This document shows, piece after piece, positions 1 to 6,613 of a stretch of 40,172 bases of DNA (positions are counted from its first letter, which is position 1; each line of letters opens with the position of its first letter). The translations under genes and the position numbers were made by a program. The notes beneath the pieces are model-generated. The model saw nothing but the letters and a program-made list of their open reading frames with translations. It did no database searches and had not been told where the DNA came from. Source of the stretch: a virus. Location of the stretch: IMG/VR virus record IMGVR_UViG_3300010158_000148, positions 1 through 40,172 of that record. One strand, 5' to 3'.

Positions 1-870
1 CAATAATCGGCAACGATTTTCCATAAGATAGTTCATGATTTTCATCTTATCAGTGTTCGGAATAATATTTAGGTATGTGCCGATAACATCTGACTTGACT
101 CCATCTGGAATAAATTGGAAGTCGACCAAAGTCGCATTGCGTTGCCAGTTGCGTCGTTCCTCATCATTCTTACAAGCAATGAATCCATTCTCGAAAAATT
201 CTTGAAGTCGTTTGGCACTCATTGGTTTCTGTCTCTCGCCTTTCATGAATACATCGTCTTTGCTTAGGATGTTTGGAACTCCATCACCAGTATCACCCTT
301 AACGATATGTTCAATCTTATGTTCAATAATTTCTTTATGAGAAGCAGTAATATATTTCTTCTGCATCGGAGACCATTGTTTCACATTAGGATACAATTGT
401 AGTTGTTTAAAGTCTTTATCAGAAGAAAGGATAAGAATCTTTTGTGGTTCTTCAACTAATCCTTGTTGAACCATCTGATTATCTTGCGCCCACTCTGTCA
501 ATACAGCAATGATATCGTCTGCTTCTGCACGATCCACGTGAATAACACGATATGGAAAGTATGTGGCAAGATCAGTGCGCATTTCTGATAGTGTATCAAA
601 GATTAACTTCCAATCGAGATCTGACTTTTCACGATTGCTTTTACGCATACCCTTGTAATATTCGAAGAATTCCTTGCGCCAGTATTTACGACCATCGCAA
701 CAGATTACCATCTCTCCATATTCTTTACCATACTTTTTCTTGTATGATTTGAGTGTAGACAAAGTTACGTGACGAATCAGATTCTTAACTTCTGATTCAG
801 TTCCTTTCAACTCACGCTGGAAGGTAAGGATGGCTGCAAGTGCCACCTGACTATAATCAACTAATATCAT
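1..870 (-). CDS. rnh: T4-type RNase H (5'-3' FEN-like exonuclease), 3' end cut off by the window
   Basis: This removes RNA primers and displaced flaps from lagging-strand fragments in the replisome. I translated it directly: 290 codons read without a stop from the ATG at 868-870 to the window edge. It has an N-terminal ILVDYSQ metal-binding strand, a CDGRKYWRKEF segment, EADDIIAVL, SSDKDF followed by YPNVKQWSPM, and a KGDTGDGVPN helix-hairpin-helix region. These match the order and wording of T4 RNase H, which is about 305 residues, so only the last residues should be missing. The start lies one base after the stop of the upstream 371-residue gene. The identification is firm; the C-terminus cannot be seen. 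Confidence 0.93.
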   Translation of the reverse strand, partial: MILVDYSQVALAAILTFQRELKGTESEVKNLIRHVTLSTLKSYKKKYGKEYGEMVICCDGRKYWRKEFFEYYKGMRKSNREKSDLDWKLIFDTLSEMRTDLATYFPYRVIHVDRAEADDIIAVLTEWAQDNQMVQQGLVEEPQKILILSSDKDFKQLQLYPNVKQWSPMQKKYITASHKEIIEHKIEHIVKGDTGDGVPNILSKDDVFMKGERQKPMSAKRLQEFFENGFIACKNDEERRNWQRNATLVDFQFIPDGVKSDVIGTYLNIIPNTDKMKIMNYLMENRCRLL

Positions 871-871
871 A

Positions 872-1987
872 TTAAAATGCTCCCAGCAAAATACATTCTT
901 CATTGACACGACCATTTGGCACAGTTGGCTTCGTGGTCAATGTCTTCATTGCGTTATTCAATGGTCGCTTACCAAGTGTTAGTCCCTTAAAGAATACATC
1001 TGGTTTGCGCAACATCAGCGTCTTGGATTCTTTCACATCGAATCCGATAATTGTAGTACCCTTAACTGTCAGCACATCGTTGATGGCTTTGTAAACAGTT
1101 ACCTTACGATATTTGGTATTGTATACCCATACCTCAGACGATCCAACAATCGTCTCTGGCTTGATTGACTTGAGATTAAACTCTGCAAAGTCTTTCATGT
1201 ACTTCATCTTGGCAACCACTTTACTTGGTGGTTGTGGTTTGCGTTTACGTGGTGCACGATTCGCTTTAGCAGTCTGCACTTGTTGTTGGCAGTCTGCAAT
1301 GATAGTCTCTACGAACTCGACAAACTTCTTTAGTTCTCTACGTGTTAGGTATGAGTAACCCTCTGTGAGTTGTTCATCATCACCATCAAGTGCTTCACGC
1401 AATTCTTGTGCAGTGCCTACAAACAATTCACCGATTCGTTTAGCGATGGGTGCACCAACTTCATTGGCAAGCAGATAGTTCTTGGCAGAGAAATTACTCT
1501 TACCACGTGTAATGATCCACTCATCAATCGCACCCTCGAACTCACCAGCATGTTCTCTGGCTTTGTCTTCCATTCGTTCTTGAATGGAGATCACATTAGT
1601 TGGTGCTTTGACAATCTCAACTTCTTCGACATATTTGGTTGCATCAGCCAGCAATTGTTTCAACTTGTTCGTAAAGAATGGGCTGTATGAAGACAATTGT
1701 TTTAAGTCTGTCTGTTCATTAGTCATGAGACGACATAGTGATCCAAATGTTTGGAAATGAAAATCGGGGAGTTTCTTGAGTTGTTTAGCGATCTTGGGTT
1801 CTTTCTTTGAGAAGAACTCAATCGTAAACATTTTCTGTTCTTTTGACCCAGTGTGCACTGAGTAGTAACCCAACGCACGACTCAGACTGATTGTAAAATC
1901 AATCTGGTCGATTGTTGGTTCGAACTTCTTTTGTGACAACAGAATAGCATTATTCTTTGCACGTCGTTTTGCAGTATTCACAGCCAT
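872..1987 (-). CDS. Conserved phage protein of unknown function (371 aa)
   Basis: I do not recognise a function. The protein is soluble, with no signal peptide or membrane segment. A basic stretch near residues 245-265 (rich in R, K and P) separates an alpha-helical N-terminal part from a C-terminal half containing a VWVYNTKYRKVTVY segment that looks like beta strands. It is the first gene after the strong sigma70-type promoter at 2017-2045, with a GGAGG ribosome site eight bases before the ATG. Lying between dsbA and rnh, it probably belongs to DNA replication or gene expression, but that is inferred from position only. The basic linker could fit nucleic-acid contact. Confidence 0.8.
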   Translation of the reverse strand: MAVNTAKRRAKNNAILLSQKKFEPTIDQIDFTISLSRALGYYSVHTGSKEQKMFTIEFFSKKEPKIAKQLKKLPDFHFQTFGSLCRLMTNEQTDLKQLSSYSPFFTNKLKQLLADATKYVEEVEIVKAPTNVISIQERMEDKAREHAGEFEGAIDEWIITRGKSNFSAKNYLLANEVGAPIAKRIGELFVGTAQELREALDGDDEQLTEGYSYLTRRELKKFVEFVETIIADCQQQVQTAKANRAPRKRKPQPPSKVVAKMKYMKDFAEFNLKSIKPETIVGSSEVWVYNTKYRKVTVYKAINDVLTVKGTTIIGFDVKESKTLMLRKPDVFFKGLTLGKRPLNNAMKTLTTKPTVPNGRVNEECILLGAF

Positions 1988-2016
1988 AGGTTTGTAACCT
2001 CCATAATATAATATCT

Positions 2017-2045
2017 ATTATACCGCAATTCGCAATTAATGTCAA
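2017..2045 (-). promoter_or_regulatory. Sigma70-type promoter, perfect consensus
   Basis: On the minus strand the -35 box is TTGACA (2045-2040), the spacer is 17 nt and the -10 box is TATAAT (2022-2017). It lies in the only gap between dsbA and the 371-residue gene, so it re-initiates transcription toward rnh. The spacer resembles that of the promoter at 4774-4802: both contain TTAATTGC followed by ATTGC, and both are preceded by GTGC. Confidence 0.88.
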
Positions 2046-2048
2046 GCA

Positions 2049-2303
2049 CTATTTTGCAGTGATTTTCTCGTATAGTTCCACGAAGTCCTCATGGTCTGCA
2101 ACTTCCTGTGCGAGATTCTGTTTATGATACGTCTTTGCAATCTTTGAAATAACTTTCTTAGGAATTTGCAATGTATCAGATTGTTCCTTAACTATTTCTC
2201 GAATGAGATCTCGTTCTGCTTCAGTACGAATCATTGAGTTGCTAATCTCTTGAATAGCCCCTTGTAAATCTTTCTTCTGTTCGGGTGTCAATGCGTAGTT
2301 CAT
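2049..2303 (-). CDS. dsbA: DsbA-like double-stranded DNA binding protein
   Basis: In T4, DsbA is a small dsDNA-binding protein encoded next to rnh and implicated in late transcription. This 84-residue protein is close to the usual size of about 89. It is highly helical, has a basic KKVISKIAKTYHKQN segment and ends FVELYEKITAK, resembling the T4 ending with its LYHKDN and VVELYDTVFSK elements. The ATG follows AGAGG and overlaps the preceding membrane-protein gene by the ATGA quartet. Synteny with rnh supports the call; the sequence resemblance is modest but in the right places. Confidence 0.75.
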   Translation of the reverse strand: MNYALTPEQKKDLQGAIQEISNSMIRTEAERDLIREIVKEQSDTLQIPKKVISKIAKTYHKQNLAQEVADHEDFVELYEKITAK

Positions 2304-2491
2304 TTGTTACCTCTATATGTAAATCCAGAACTGCCACTAACGATTCCACTTAGAATCAATGTAGCCATCCATGTATCAAATGTCAATGGGATTGCCAATG
2401 CAGGGAATAATGCATTGAGTGACCAGATTGTTGCAATTGGCATAATAATTGCCACTGCAATAACGATTGCCAATAAAATTAAAATTTTCAT
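2300..2491 (-). CDS. Small two-helix membrane protein
   Basis: A 63-residue hydrophobic protein with two predicted membrane helices, roughly residues 3-24 and 36-54, joined by a WSLNALFPALAIPLTFDTW loop, and a short basic tail. Proteins with this layout (two helices and an IPLTF.TW-type loop) are common in large phage genomes and have no assigned role as far as I know. It is embedded in a chain of ATGA overlaps with its neighbours on both sides, so it is translated with them. A holin-like role is possible but nothing specific shows it. Confidence 0.75.
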   Translation of the reverse strand: MKILILLAIVIAVAIIMPIATIWSLNALFPALAIPLTFDTWMATLILSGIVSGSSGFTYRGNK

Positions 2492-2793
2492 AAATCAAAC
2501 TCCACTTTAGTTACTGAGTCCCAACGGAAACTTCTCCACTCTCCGACTTCTGTATCGAAGACACGAACTGCGGATCCAACAATGCTGGTATTCTCACTTT
2601 CGCTTGTACCCTTTGGACGCTTGTCTGTTGGGATTTTGCTTTCGATGAGGGTACACTGCATTTTGCGTTCACTTCCATCTTTCTTGGTAAAAGTAACACA
2701 CACACCTGACTTGAGATTTTCATCGTGTAATAGTCCTAAAGTCCAGTTTTTAAAATCTTCAAACTCTTTTTCATTGCTGAATACTGTCTGCAT
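2488..2793 (-). CDS. WYL_2/Sm-like SH3 beta-barrel protein (DUF2693-type)
   Basis: The middle of this 101-residue protein has VCVTFTKKDGSERKMQCTLIES, and the end has VFDTEVGEWRSFRWDSVTKVEF. This pattern is typical of the phage-encoded Sm-like/SH3 beta-barrel family, in which a barrel strand is followed by 'K.DG..R.M.CTL' and a terminal 'W RSFR.DSV'. The family is widespread in T4-like phages and its role is unknown; ligand or nucleic-acid binding has been proposed from the fold. It overlaps the next downstream gene by ATGA and shares 23 nt with the upstream one. Confidence 0.75.
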   Translation of the reverse strand: MQTVFSNEKEFEDFKNWTLGLLHDENLKSGVCVTFTKKDGSERKMQCTLIESKIPTDKRPKGTSESENTSIVGSAVRVFDTEVGEWRSFRWDSVTKVEFDL

Positions 2794-3019
2794 TATCTAA
2801 TCTCACTTTCATCTCATTAAAAATTGGACCAAAGAATTCCTTGAACTCTTTGTTGCTGAAGAAGGCTGTATGTCCACTATCAAGGATAACTTTACCTGTT
2901 TCTTCATCGGTAAGTTTACTGGTGATTGTAAATTCTACCAGATCGTACTTGTGCTCTTTTATCTTTACAGTCTTTAGTAGACCTGCACGATAAAATTCTG
3001 CTTCGTAATTAAGACTCAT
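2771..3019 (-). CDS. Conserved hypothetical protein (82 aa)
   Basis: Function not recognised. The start was placed at the ATG at 3017-3019 (MSLNYEAEF) because AGAAGGAC lies just upstream; a longer reading would have to start inside the upstream small gene. The protein alternates short beta-type segments (KYDLVEFTITSKL, GKVILDSGHTAFF) and ends in a helix. Its 3' end overlaps the SH3-barrel gene by 23 nt and its 5' end overlaps the 45-residue gene by 11 nt, which supports translational coupling in one early operon. Confidence 0.7.
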   Translation of the reverse strand: MSLNYEAEFYRAGLLKTVKIKEHKYDLVEFTITSKLTDEETGKVILDSGHTAFFSNKEFKEFFGPIFNEMKVRLDNADSIQQ

Positions 3020-3146
3020 ATATGTCCTTCTTGTGCTTAGGTTGACGAATGTACTGAACCTTACTCTCAACTACACGCATGCGGTATTTGGGAGTACGAA
3101 CATCCTTTGCAATAGGATTTCTAGGTTTCATTCGTTTATTATACAT
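3009..3146 (-). CDS. Small basic conserved phage protein (45 aa)
   Basis: Translated by hand: it begins MYNKRMKPRNPIAKDV, continues RTPKYRMRVVESKVQYIR and ends KHKKDIYES before TAA at 3009-3011. It is very basic (many K and R) and Pro-rich near the N-terminus. The 'KPRNPIAKD..TPKYR.RVV' wording recurs in small proteins of T4-like phages, which I recall only as a domain of unknown function. GAAAGAC precedes the ATG and the stop overlaps the next gene's start, so the reading frame is well supported despite its size. A role as a small nucleic-acid-binding protein is a guess from charge. Confidence 0.75.
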   Translation of the reverse strand: MYNKRMKPRNPIAKDVRTPKYRMRVVESKVQYIRQPKHKKDIYES

Positions 3147-3155
3147 GTCTTTCTC

Positions 3156-3377
3156 TTACAAGGCAAATTTCTTTAATAGTTCTTTCGCATCTTTGCAGTC
3201 GTCCATCAGATTATCCATCTCTGCGAGAATAATCATTTGTTGCAGACTATCTGCAAGTTGCTGGTCTTCGTCATCTAATAGATTATACCATTCCTCGTAT
3301 TCTTCCACTGAGTCCAAAGACCACATATGGTCTAACATCTCAACTTGATACTCGGTTAGGTTATTAATCTGAATCAT
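3156..3377 (-). CDS. Acidic conserved phage protein (73 aa)
   Basis: A small, strongly acidic, all-helical protein: NLTEYQVEMLDHMWSLDS, then EEYEEWYNLLDDEDQ, then a Met/Leu-rich helix. Proteins of this wording occur repeatedly in T4-like phages in small early operons; no function is known to me. Its start overlaps the stop of the MazG-like gene by the ATGA quartet, so the two are probably co-translated. The charge could suit mimicry of nucleic acid or an adaptor role, but that is speculation. Confidence 0.75.
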   Translation of the reverse strand: MIQINNLTEYQVEMLDHMWSLDSVEEYEEWYNLLDDEDQQLADSLQQMIILAEMDNLMDDCKDAKELLKKFAL

Positions 3378-3673
3378 GCAACTTCCTTAATGTTCGACCA
3401 CTTGGCTAACTTTGCTCGCTTGGCTTGTGCTGCTCTTGCAACTGCACTGGCATCGATGATTTCTTCTTCAGTCAGCATCTCGATCATGCAAAGCAAATCA
3501 CCAATTTCTTCTTCGAGTCGTTCACGATTCGTAGCACCCAAGTGCTCACCATCAACTCCGAATCGGAACACCTTACTTATTGCTTGCGCAACTTCAGCAC
3601 ACTCTTCTTGACAGATAAGCATGATTTCTTCCTGTCGTGCTGTTTTCATTCTATTCACTGCAAATTTATTCAT
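3374..3673 (-). CDS. MazG-like nucleotide pyrophosphohydrolase
   Basis: Predicted all-alpha NTP pyrophosphohydrolase that hydrolyses nucleoside triphosphates to monophosphates plus PPi; phage MazG-type enzymes are thought to adjust the host nucleotide or alarmone pool. Residues 15-35 hold QEECAEVAQAISK, the first metal-binding helix (E..E), and residues 52-66 hold RLEEEIGDLLCMI, the second (EE.GD). At 99 residues it is a minimal single-domain version. I chose ATG at 3673 over the GTG two codons earlier because AAAGG stands at good spacing. It overlaps the acidic protein gene downstream by 4 nt. The exact substrate cannot be told. Confidence 0.75.
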   Translation of the reverse strand: MNKFAVNRMKTARQEEIMLICQEECAEVAQAISKVFRFGVDGEHLGATNRERLEEEIGDLLCMIEMLTEEEIIDASAVARAAQAKRAKLAKWSNIKEVA

Positions 3674-3706
3674 AATCACCTTTCAAAAATTAGTGCTGGT
3701 TTTTCT

Positions 3707-3763
3707 TTATAGTCTGTAACCAGCAAAAATAGACTGCTGTTTTGGCTGTTTAAGGTCTGCCAC
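3707..3763 (-). CDS. Possible 18-residue peptide with a strong ribosome site
   Basis: The 120-bp gap between the MazG-like gene and the next upstream gene contains GTG at 3763-3761, preceded at six bases by GGAGGG, the strongest Shine-Dalgarno match in this region. The frame encodes VADLKQPKQQSIFAGYRL and then TAA. I do not recognise the peptide. The ribosome site argues that it is translated; the GTG start and short length argue for caution. It could be a leader peptide coupling to the MazG-like gene 34 nt downstream. Confidence 0.35.
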   Translation of the reverse strand: MADLKQPKQQSIFAGYRL

Positions 3764-3794
3764 GGATATCCCTCCAGTAAGACCGATGGGGTTT

Positions 3795-4049
3795 TTAATC
3801 CCAATTCTTTTTATCACCGAATCGTTCGTTGAATTCATAACCCATAGCATATGCACGCAATTGAATCCCATGCATATCTTTTGCTTCTACACGATCACCA
3901 TTGTAAGTGCCTTCTGGATACCAATGAGGATTTGGTGGACGATGATAGTAACTATCAGCAGCACCACGATCAAAAGGACTACCATGAGTGCGATCAAATA
4001 TCTCGCCTTTATACTCAACTGTATTCTTTTCTTCAATAATCATATTCAT
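3795..4049 (-). CDS. Conserved phage protein with a DRG.ADSYY motif (84 aa)
   Basis: A soluble 84-residue protein with a distinctive central segment: GSPFDRGAADSYYHRPPNPHWYP, then GTYNGDRVEA, and an ending AYAMGYEFNERFGDKKNWD. The combination 'PFDRG.ADSYY.R...PH.YP.GTYNG' is a recurring phage hypothetical that I recognise by wording but not by function. The many His, Tyr and Asp residues would allow metal or nucleotide binding. The ATG overlaps the preceding gene's stop as TAATG. Confidence 0.75.
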   Translation of the reverse strand: MNMIIEEKNTVEYKGEIFDRTHGSPFDRGAADSYYHRPPNPHWYPEGTYNGDRVEAKDMHGIQLRAYAMGYEFNERFGDKKNWD

Positions 4050-4264
4050 TATGCTTCTCCATAATATTGAGCATCATCGTTTGCCATTTCATCTGCATAA
4101 GACAAGAACTCGTACTGTTTTTCAATTTCTAAATTCTCACGCTGTTCAAATGCGTCTTGTACCATTTGAATTGGAATGTTAAGTTTAATTGCGATAAACT
4201 TAGCAGACATACCTTGTTCAATTAAGTCATCAATTTCCATTGCTAATTCTGCCATTTTACTCAT
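4049..4264 (-). CDS. Small helical protein with an HTH-like segment (71 aa)
   Basis: Residues 18-42 (GMSAKFIAIKLNIPIQMVQDAFEQ) have the spacing of a helix-turn-helix: a first helix with 'AKFIA', a 'LNIP' turn and a second helix 'MVQDAF'. The remainder is acidic and helical. This could be a small DNA-binding regulator or only a helical hairpin; the fold is inferred by eye. AAGG lies upstream of the chosen ATG, and the gene overlaps the downstream start by one base. Confidence 0.65.
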   Translation of the reverse strand: MSKMAELAMEIDDLIEQGMSAKFIAIKLNIPIQMVQDAFEQRENLEIEKQYEFLSYADEMANDDAQYYGEA

Positions 4265-4266
4265 AA

Positions 4267-4476
4267 TTATACCTTTGAAATTTGAACATCATAAGAAACA
4301 CGATTCATCTTGTGGTCATACACTGTCATCGTTGATGCAATACCGATTGCATTAAACATATTTTCAAACAACTGACGAACAACTGTATTCACACCAACTG
4401 AATCACCAACACCACGCTTGATAGCTGCACCTGATGTATAAAAAGATACACCATTCACAATTACACGATATTTCAT
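4267..4476 (-). CDS. Conserved phage hypothetical protein (69 aa)
   Basis: Begins MKYRVIVNGVSFYTSGAAIKRG and ends DHKMNRVSYDVQISKV, with beta strands at both ends and a helical centre. The same 'MKYRVIVNGVSFYT' opening occurs in small proteins of other T4-like phages; no role is known to me. It lies two bases from the next gene and nine from the one before, within the early operon started by the promoter at 4774-4802. Confidence 0.72.
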   Translation of the reverse strand: MKYRVIVNGVSFYTSGAAIKRGVGDSVGVNTVVRQLFENMFNAIGIASTMTVYDHKMNRVSYDVQISKV

Positions 4477-4485
4477 AATCTATCC

Positions 4486-4743
4486 TTACTCAAATTCATA
4501 AAATTTTACTGCTGGATCCAACTTCTTGAGTTGACTTGCAGCATAGACCAACTCTTTGTATTTTGCGTTAACCACACTTCGTGGAAGTTCACCATCGCAA
4601 GTCAAATTCTCAGGACTCAAATCAGAGTCAATACAATCTGCAACACGCTGACGATCAGCATGAGTGTCTAAACAATATCGAGTGCTTTTGAAGATAGCAT
4701 TCCATTGGTTTTTCTTAGCGATGTAGGCATTTAATTGCTTCAT
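4486..4743 (-). CDS. Conserved phage hypothetical protein, first gene of an early operon (85 aa)
   Basis: The start is placed at ATG 4743-4741 because AGGAA lies six bases upstream. The longer reading would begin inside the promoter, at or before the expected transcription start near 4767. The protein has STRYCLDTHADRQRVADCIDSDLSPENLTCDGEL in its middle, with three Cys, then a helix, and ends KFYEFE. The 'RVA.CIDSDLSPENLTCDGEL' string is a familiar phage hypothetical of unknown function. It heads the run of small genes down to dsbA. Confidence 0.75.
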   Translation of the reverse strand: MKQLNAYIAKKNQWNAIFKSTRYCLDTHADRQRVADCIDSDLSPENLTCDGELPRSVVNAKYKELVYAASQLKKLDPAVKFYEFE

Positions 4744-4773
4744 TTTCAGTTCCTTTTCAATTTTCATACAACT

Positions 4774-4802
4774 ATTATACAGCAATATGCAATTAAAGAC
4801 AA
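4774..4802 (-). promoter_or_regulatory. Sigma70-type promoter for the small-gene early operon
   Basis: -35 TTGTCT (4802-4797), 17-nt spacer, -10 TATAAT (4779-4774). It follows the terminator at 4818-4844 directly, so terminator and promoter form a clean operon boundary. Its spacer shares the TTAATTGC...ATTGC pattern with the promoter at 2017-2045. Confidence 0.82.
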
Positions 4803-4817
4803 GCACTTTTTGGCAAT

Positions 4818-4844
4818 AAAAAACCCCTGTATCTACAGGGGTTT
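4818..4844 (-). terminator. Intrinsic terminator
   Basis: The arms AAACCCCTGTA and TACAGGGGTTT are perfectly complementary around a two-base centre (4821-4844). On the minus strand the stem is followed by a run of six T, so it is a textbook rho-independent terminator for transcripts arriving from the glycosyltransferase operon. A second, looser ATAACCC/GGGTTAT inverted repeat lies between it and the glycosyltransferase stop (about 4852-4879). Confidence 0.88.
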
Positions 4845-4881
4845 AGGGGGGTTAATAACCCTACAGATCGTGGGGTTATCC

Positions 4882-5874
4882 CTAAGTTAGGTTATTTTTG
4901 AAGATTTTCCAAGCATTTTCCCAACTCCATCGCTGGCTACCCCTTAACACTCTATCCCTATTTAACTGTAAACAACCATCAATTGCATCGCTAAGATTGT
5001 CATTCATGAATCCAGTTTCTGCTTGATCAATAACATCTAATGGTCCATCGCATGGGAATGCTGCAACTGGAGTACCACAAGCCATCGCTTCGATCATTAC
5101 AATACCAAATGTTTCCCATTGACTAGGAAATACAAACACTTCAGCATTTGCATACCATTTGGCTAAATCAACACCAGTCTTAAATCCAGTAAAGATTACC
5201 TCAGGATACTGTTTCTTGTATGTTTCAAGCATTGGTCCATCACCAACCATAACTTTGTAGTATCCAGGATAATCTAATTTAAAAAATTCTTCAAGATTCT
5301 TTTCTTTGCTAACACGAGAAACACAGAGCAAATATTTACCATTGATATTGTCGTTTCTGTGCGATGGATTAAATATTTCTCTATCAACACCACGAGTCCA
5401 TGGAATAACTTCTCCACCAAACCCATGTGCTTTAAGATCTTTCACCATTGTCTCAGTGGTTGTTAATACCTTACCACTATGTTTATGAAACCAGCGAACA
5501 AATCTCCATGTTATCCACTCAGGAATGCCAAATAGGGTTTTAAGTCCCTCAGGAAACTTAGTATGATAAGCAGTATTGTGGCTAATACCACATTTTGAAA
5601 GATATGCTCTAGCCCACAAACCCAAAGTACCTTCGGTGGCGATGTGGATATAATCTGGATTGATCTCCTCAATCTTCTTGCCCACCTGCCACGGAATGGT
5701 AATCTTGACTTCGTTGTAGGGAGGGCAATCAAAATAGCGGAACCTGCTGGGATCAAGATAATCAACAGTATAACCATCCCGAATCGCACATGCTTCAATA
5801 TTTTTGTAAGTGGTAACGACACCATTGATTTGATCAGGTAGGTTGTCTGTTACTATCAGTATCTTCTTTGTCAT
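4882..5874 (-). CDS. GT4-family (GT-B) glycosyltransferase
   Basis: Predicted retaining nucleotide-sugar glycosyltransferase. The start at ATG 5874 (MTKKILIVTDN) begins at the first Rossmann strand; a longer reading adds 28 residues without family character. The N-terminal domain has 'NGVVTTYKN', 'EGTLG' (81-85) and 'AYHTKFPE'. The C-terminal domain has VGDGP (210-214) and the EX7E motif ETFGIVMIE (254-262) followed by AMACGTP. The wording is close to lipid-directed enzymes of the MgtA/SqdX type. It overlaps the metallophosphoesterase gene by 41 nt. A similar pairing with an LpxH-like gene occurs, as I recall, in proteobacterial chromosomes, so the pair may have been acquired from a host. The acceptor is unknown; a lipid is more likely than DNA. 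Confidence 0.85.
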   Translation of the reverse strand: MTKKILIVTDNLPDQINGVVTTYKNIEACAIRDGYTVDYLDPSRFRYFDCPPYNEVKITIPWQVGKKIEEINPDYIHIATEGTLGLWARAYLSKCGISHNTAYHTKFPEGLKTLFGIPEWITWRFVRWFHKHSGKVLTTTETMVKDLKAHGFGGEVIPWTRGVDREIFNPSHRNDNINGKYLLCVSRVSKEKNLEEFFKLDYPGYYKVMVGDGPMLETYKKQYPEVIFTGFKTGVDLAKWYANAEVFVFPSQWETFGIVMIEAMACGTPVAAFPCDGPLDVIDQAETGFMNDNLSDAIDGCLQLNRDRVLRGSQRWSWENAWKIFKNNLT

Positions 5875-6613
5875 TCTCTTTAGTCCATGTAATAATTTCC
5901 CACTTACCGTTATGATGCTCGACCAAAGCAGTGCAGGATTCAACCCAATCTCCATCATTCATGTAGATTATACCATCAATATCTTTTATTTCAGCGTGAT
6001 GAATATGCCCACAGATGACTCCATCGTAACCTCGTTTCTTGCAATAGCCTGCAAGATTACGTTCAAATTGAAACATAAAGTCAGATGCTTTCTTTACTTT
6101 ATGCTTTAGGTATTTAGACAGTGACCAGTATCCAAACCCTAGTTTGTGACGAATCCAGTTGAAACGAGAGTTCCAATCAAGAACTAAGTCATAGAGTTTA
6201 TCACCAAGAAATGCAAGCCATGGAGCCAGTCTTGTAATACCATCAAATAAATCACCATGAGTTATAAGATAGTGTTTACCATCTACACCGATATGTTCTG
6301 TTTGATTTTTTATTTCAATCAGACCGAAAGAGAATCCATATGGGATCATCGGTCTTAAGAATTCATCATGATTACCTGCAACATAAACAACTCTCGTTCC
6401 TCTCTTGGCATGACCAAGTATTCTGCGGACAACATTAGTGTGGCTTTGTTTCCATCGCCACTTGTTCTGTTGGATCTTCCAAGCATCAATTATATCACCC
6501 ACGAGATATAAAGTCTCGCAGGTGTTATGTTTCAAAAAGTTATTTAACTTATCTGCTTGACAATCACGAGTACCTAAGTGAACATCACTTATGAATATCG
6601 TGCGATAGTTCAT
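5834..6613 (-). CDS. UDP-2,3-diacylglucosamine diphosphatase-like metallophosphoesterase
   Basis: Calcineurin-like phosphoesterase of the LpxH-type group; LpxH releases lipid X from UDP-diacylglucosamine in lipid A synthesis. All metal-ligand motifs are present: SDVHLG (D10, H12), VGDIID (D40), AGNHDE (N81, H82), THGD (H119) and CGHIHH (H203, H205). The length (259) suits the family, and the segment between THGD and GHIHH is long and amphipathic, as in the lipid-binding cap. It overlaps the holin-like gene stop by one base and the glycosyltransferase by 41 nt, so it is co-expressed with the latter. The true substrate could be another pyrophosphate-linked lipid. Confidence 0.85.
   Translation of the reverse strand: MNYRTIFISDVHLGTRDCQADKLNNFLKHNTCETLYLVGDIIDAWKIQQNKWRWKQSHTNVVRRILGHAKRGTRVVYVAGNHDEFLRPMIPYGFSFGLIEIKNQTEHIGVDGKHYLITHGDLFDGITRLAPWLAFLGDKLYDLVLDWNSRFNWIRHKLGFGYWSLSKYLKHKVKKASDFMFQFERNLAGYCKKRGYDGVICGHIHHAEIKDIDGIIYMNDGDWVESCTALVEHHNGKWEIITWTKENDKEDTDSNRQPT

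Noticed and set aside
552-752. Plus-strand open frame within the first 870 bases
   Set aside because: It lies opposite the well-conserved RNase H reading, has no ribosome site and no family character.
3374-3673. MazG-like plus acidic small protein as a toxin-antitoxin pair
   Set aside because: MazG-type proteins are nucleotide hydrolases, not toxins of the MazF kind, and the neighbour shows no antitoxin features.
4882-5874. Glycosyltransferase as the DNA-base glycosylating enzyme of the TET cassette
   Set aside because: It is 26 kb away, coupled to a lipid phosphoesterase, and its motifs resemble lipid GT4 enzymes rather than T4-type DNA glucosyltransferases.
5960-5995. TATAAT box on the minus strand inside the LpxH-like gene
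   Set aside because: The 17-nt upstream position holds GCTGAA, with no resemblance to TTGACA.
6100-6120. CTAAATA strings inside coding regions (for example in the LpxH-like and RNase H genes)
   Set aside because: Not placed before a gene start and without the stop-codon or inverted-repeat context of the six accepted boxes.
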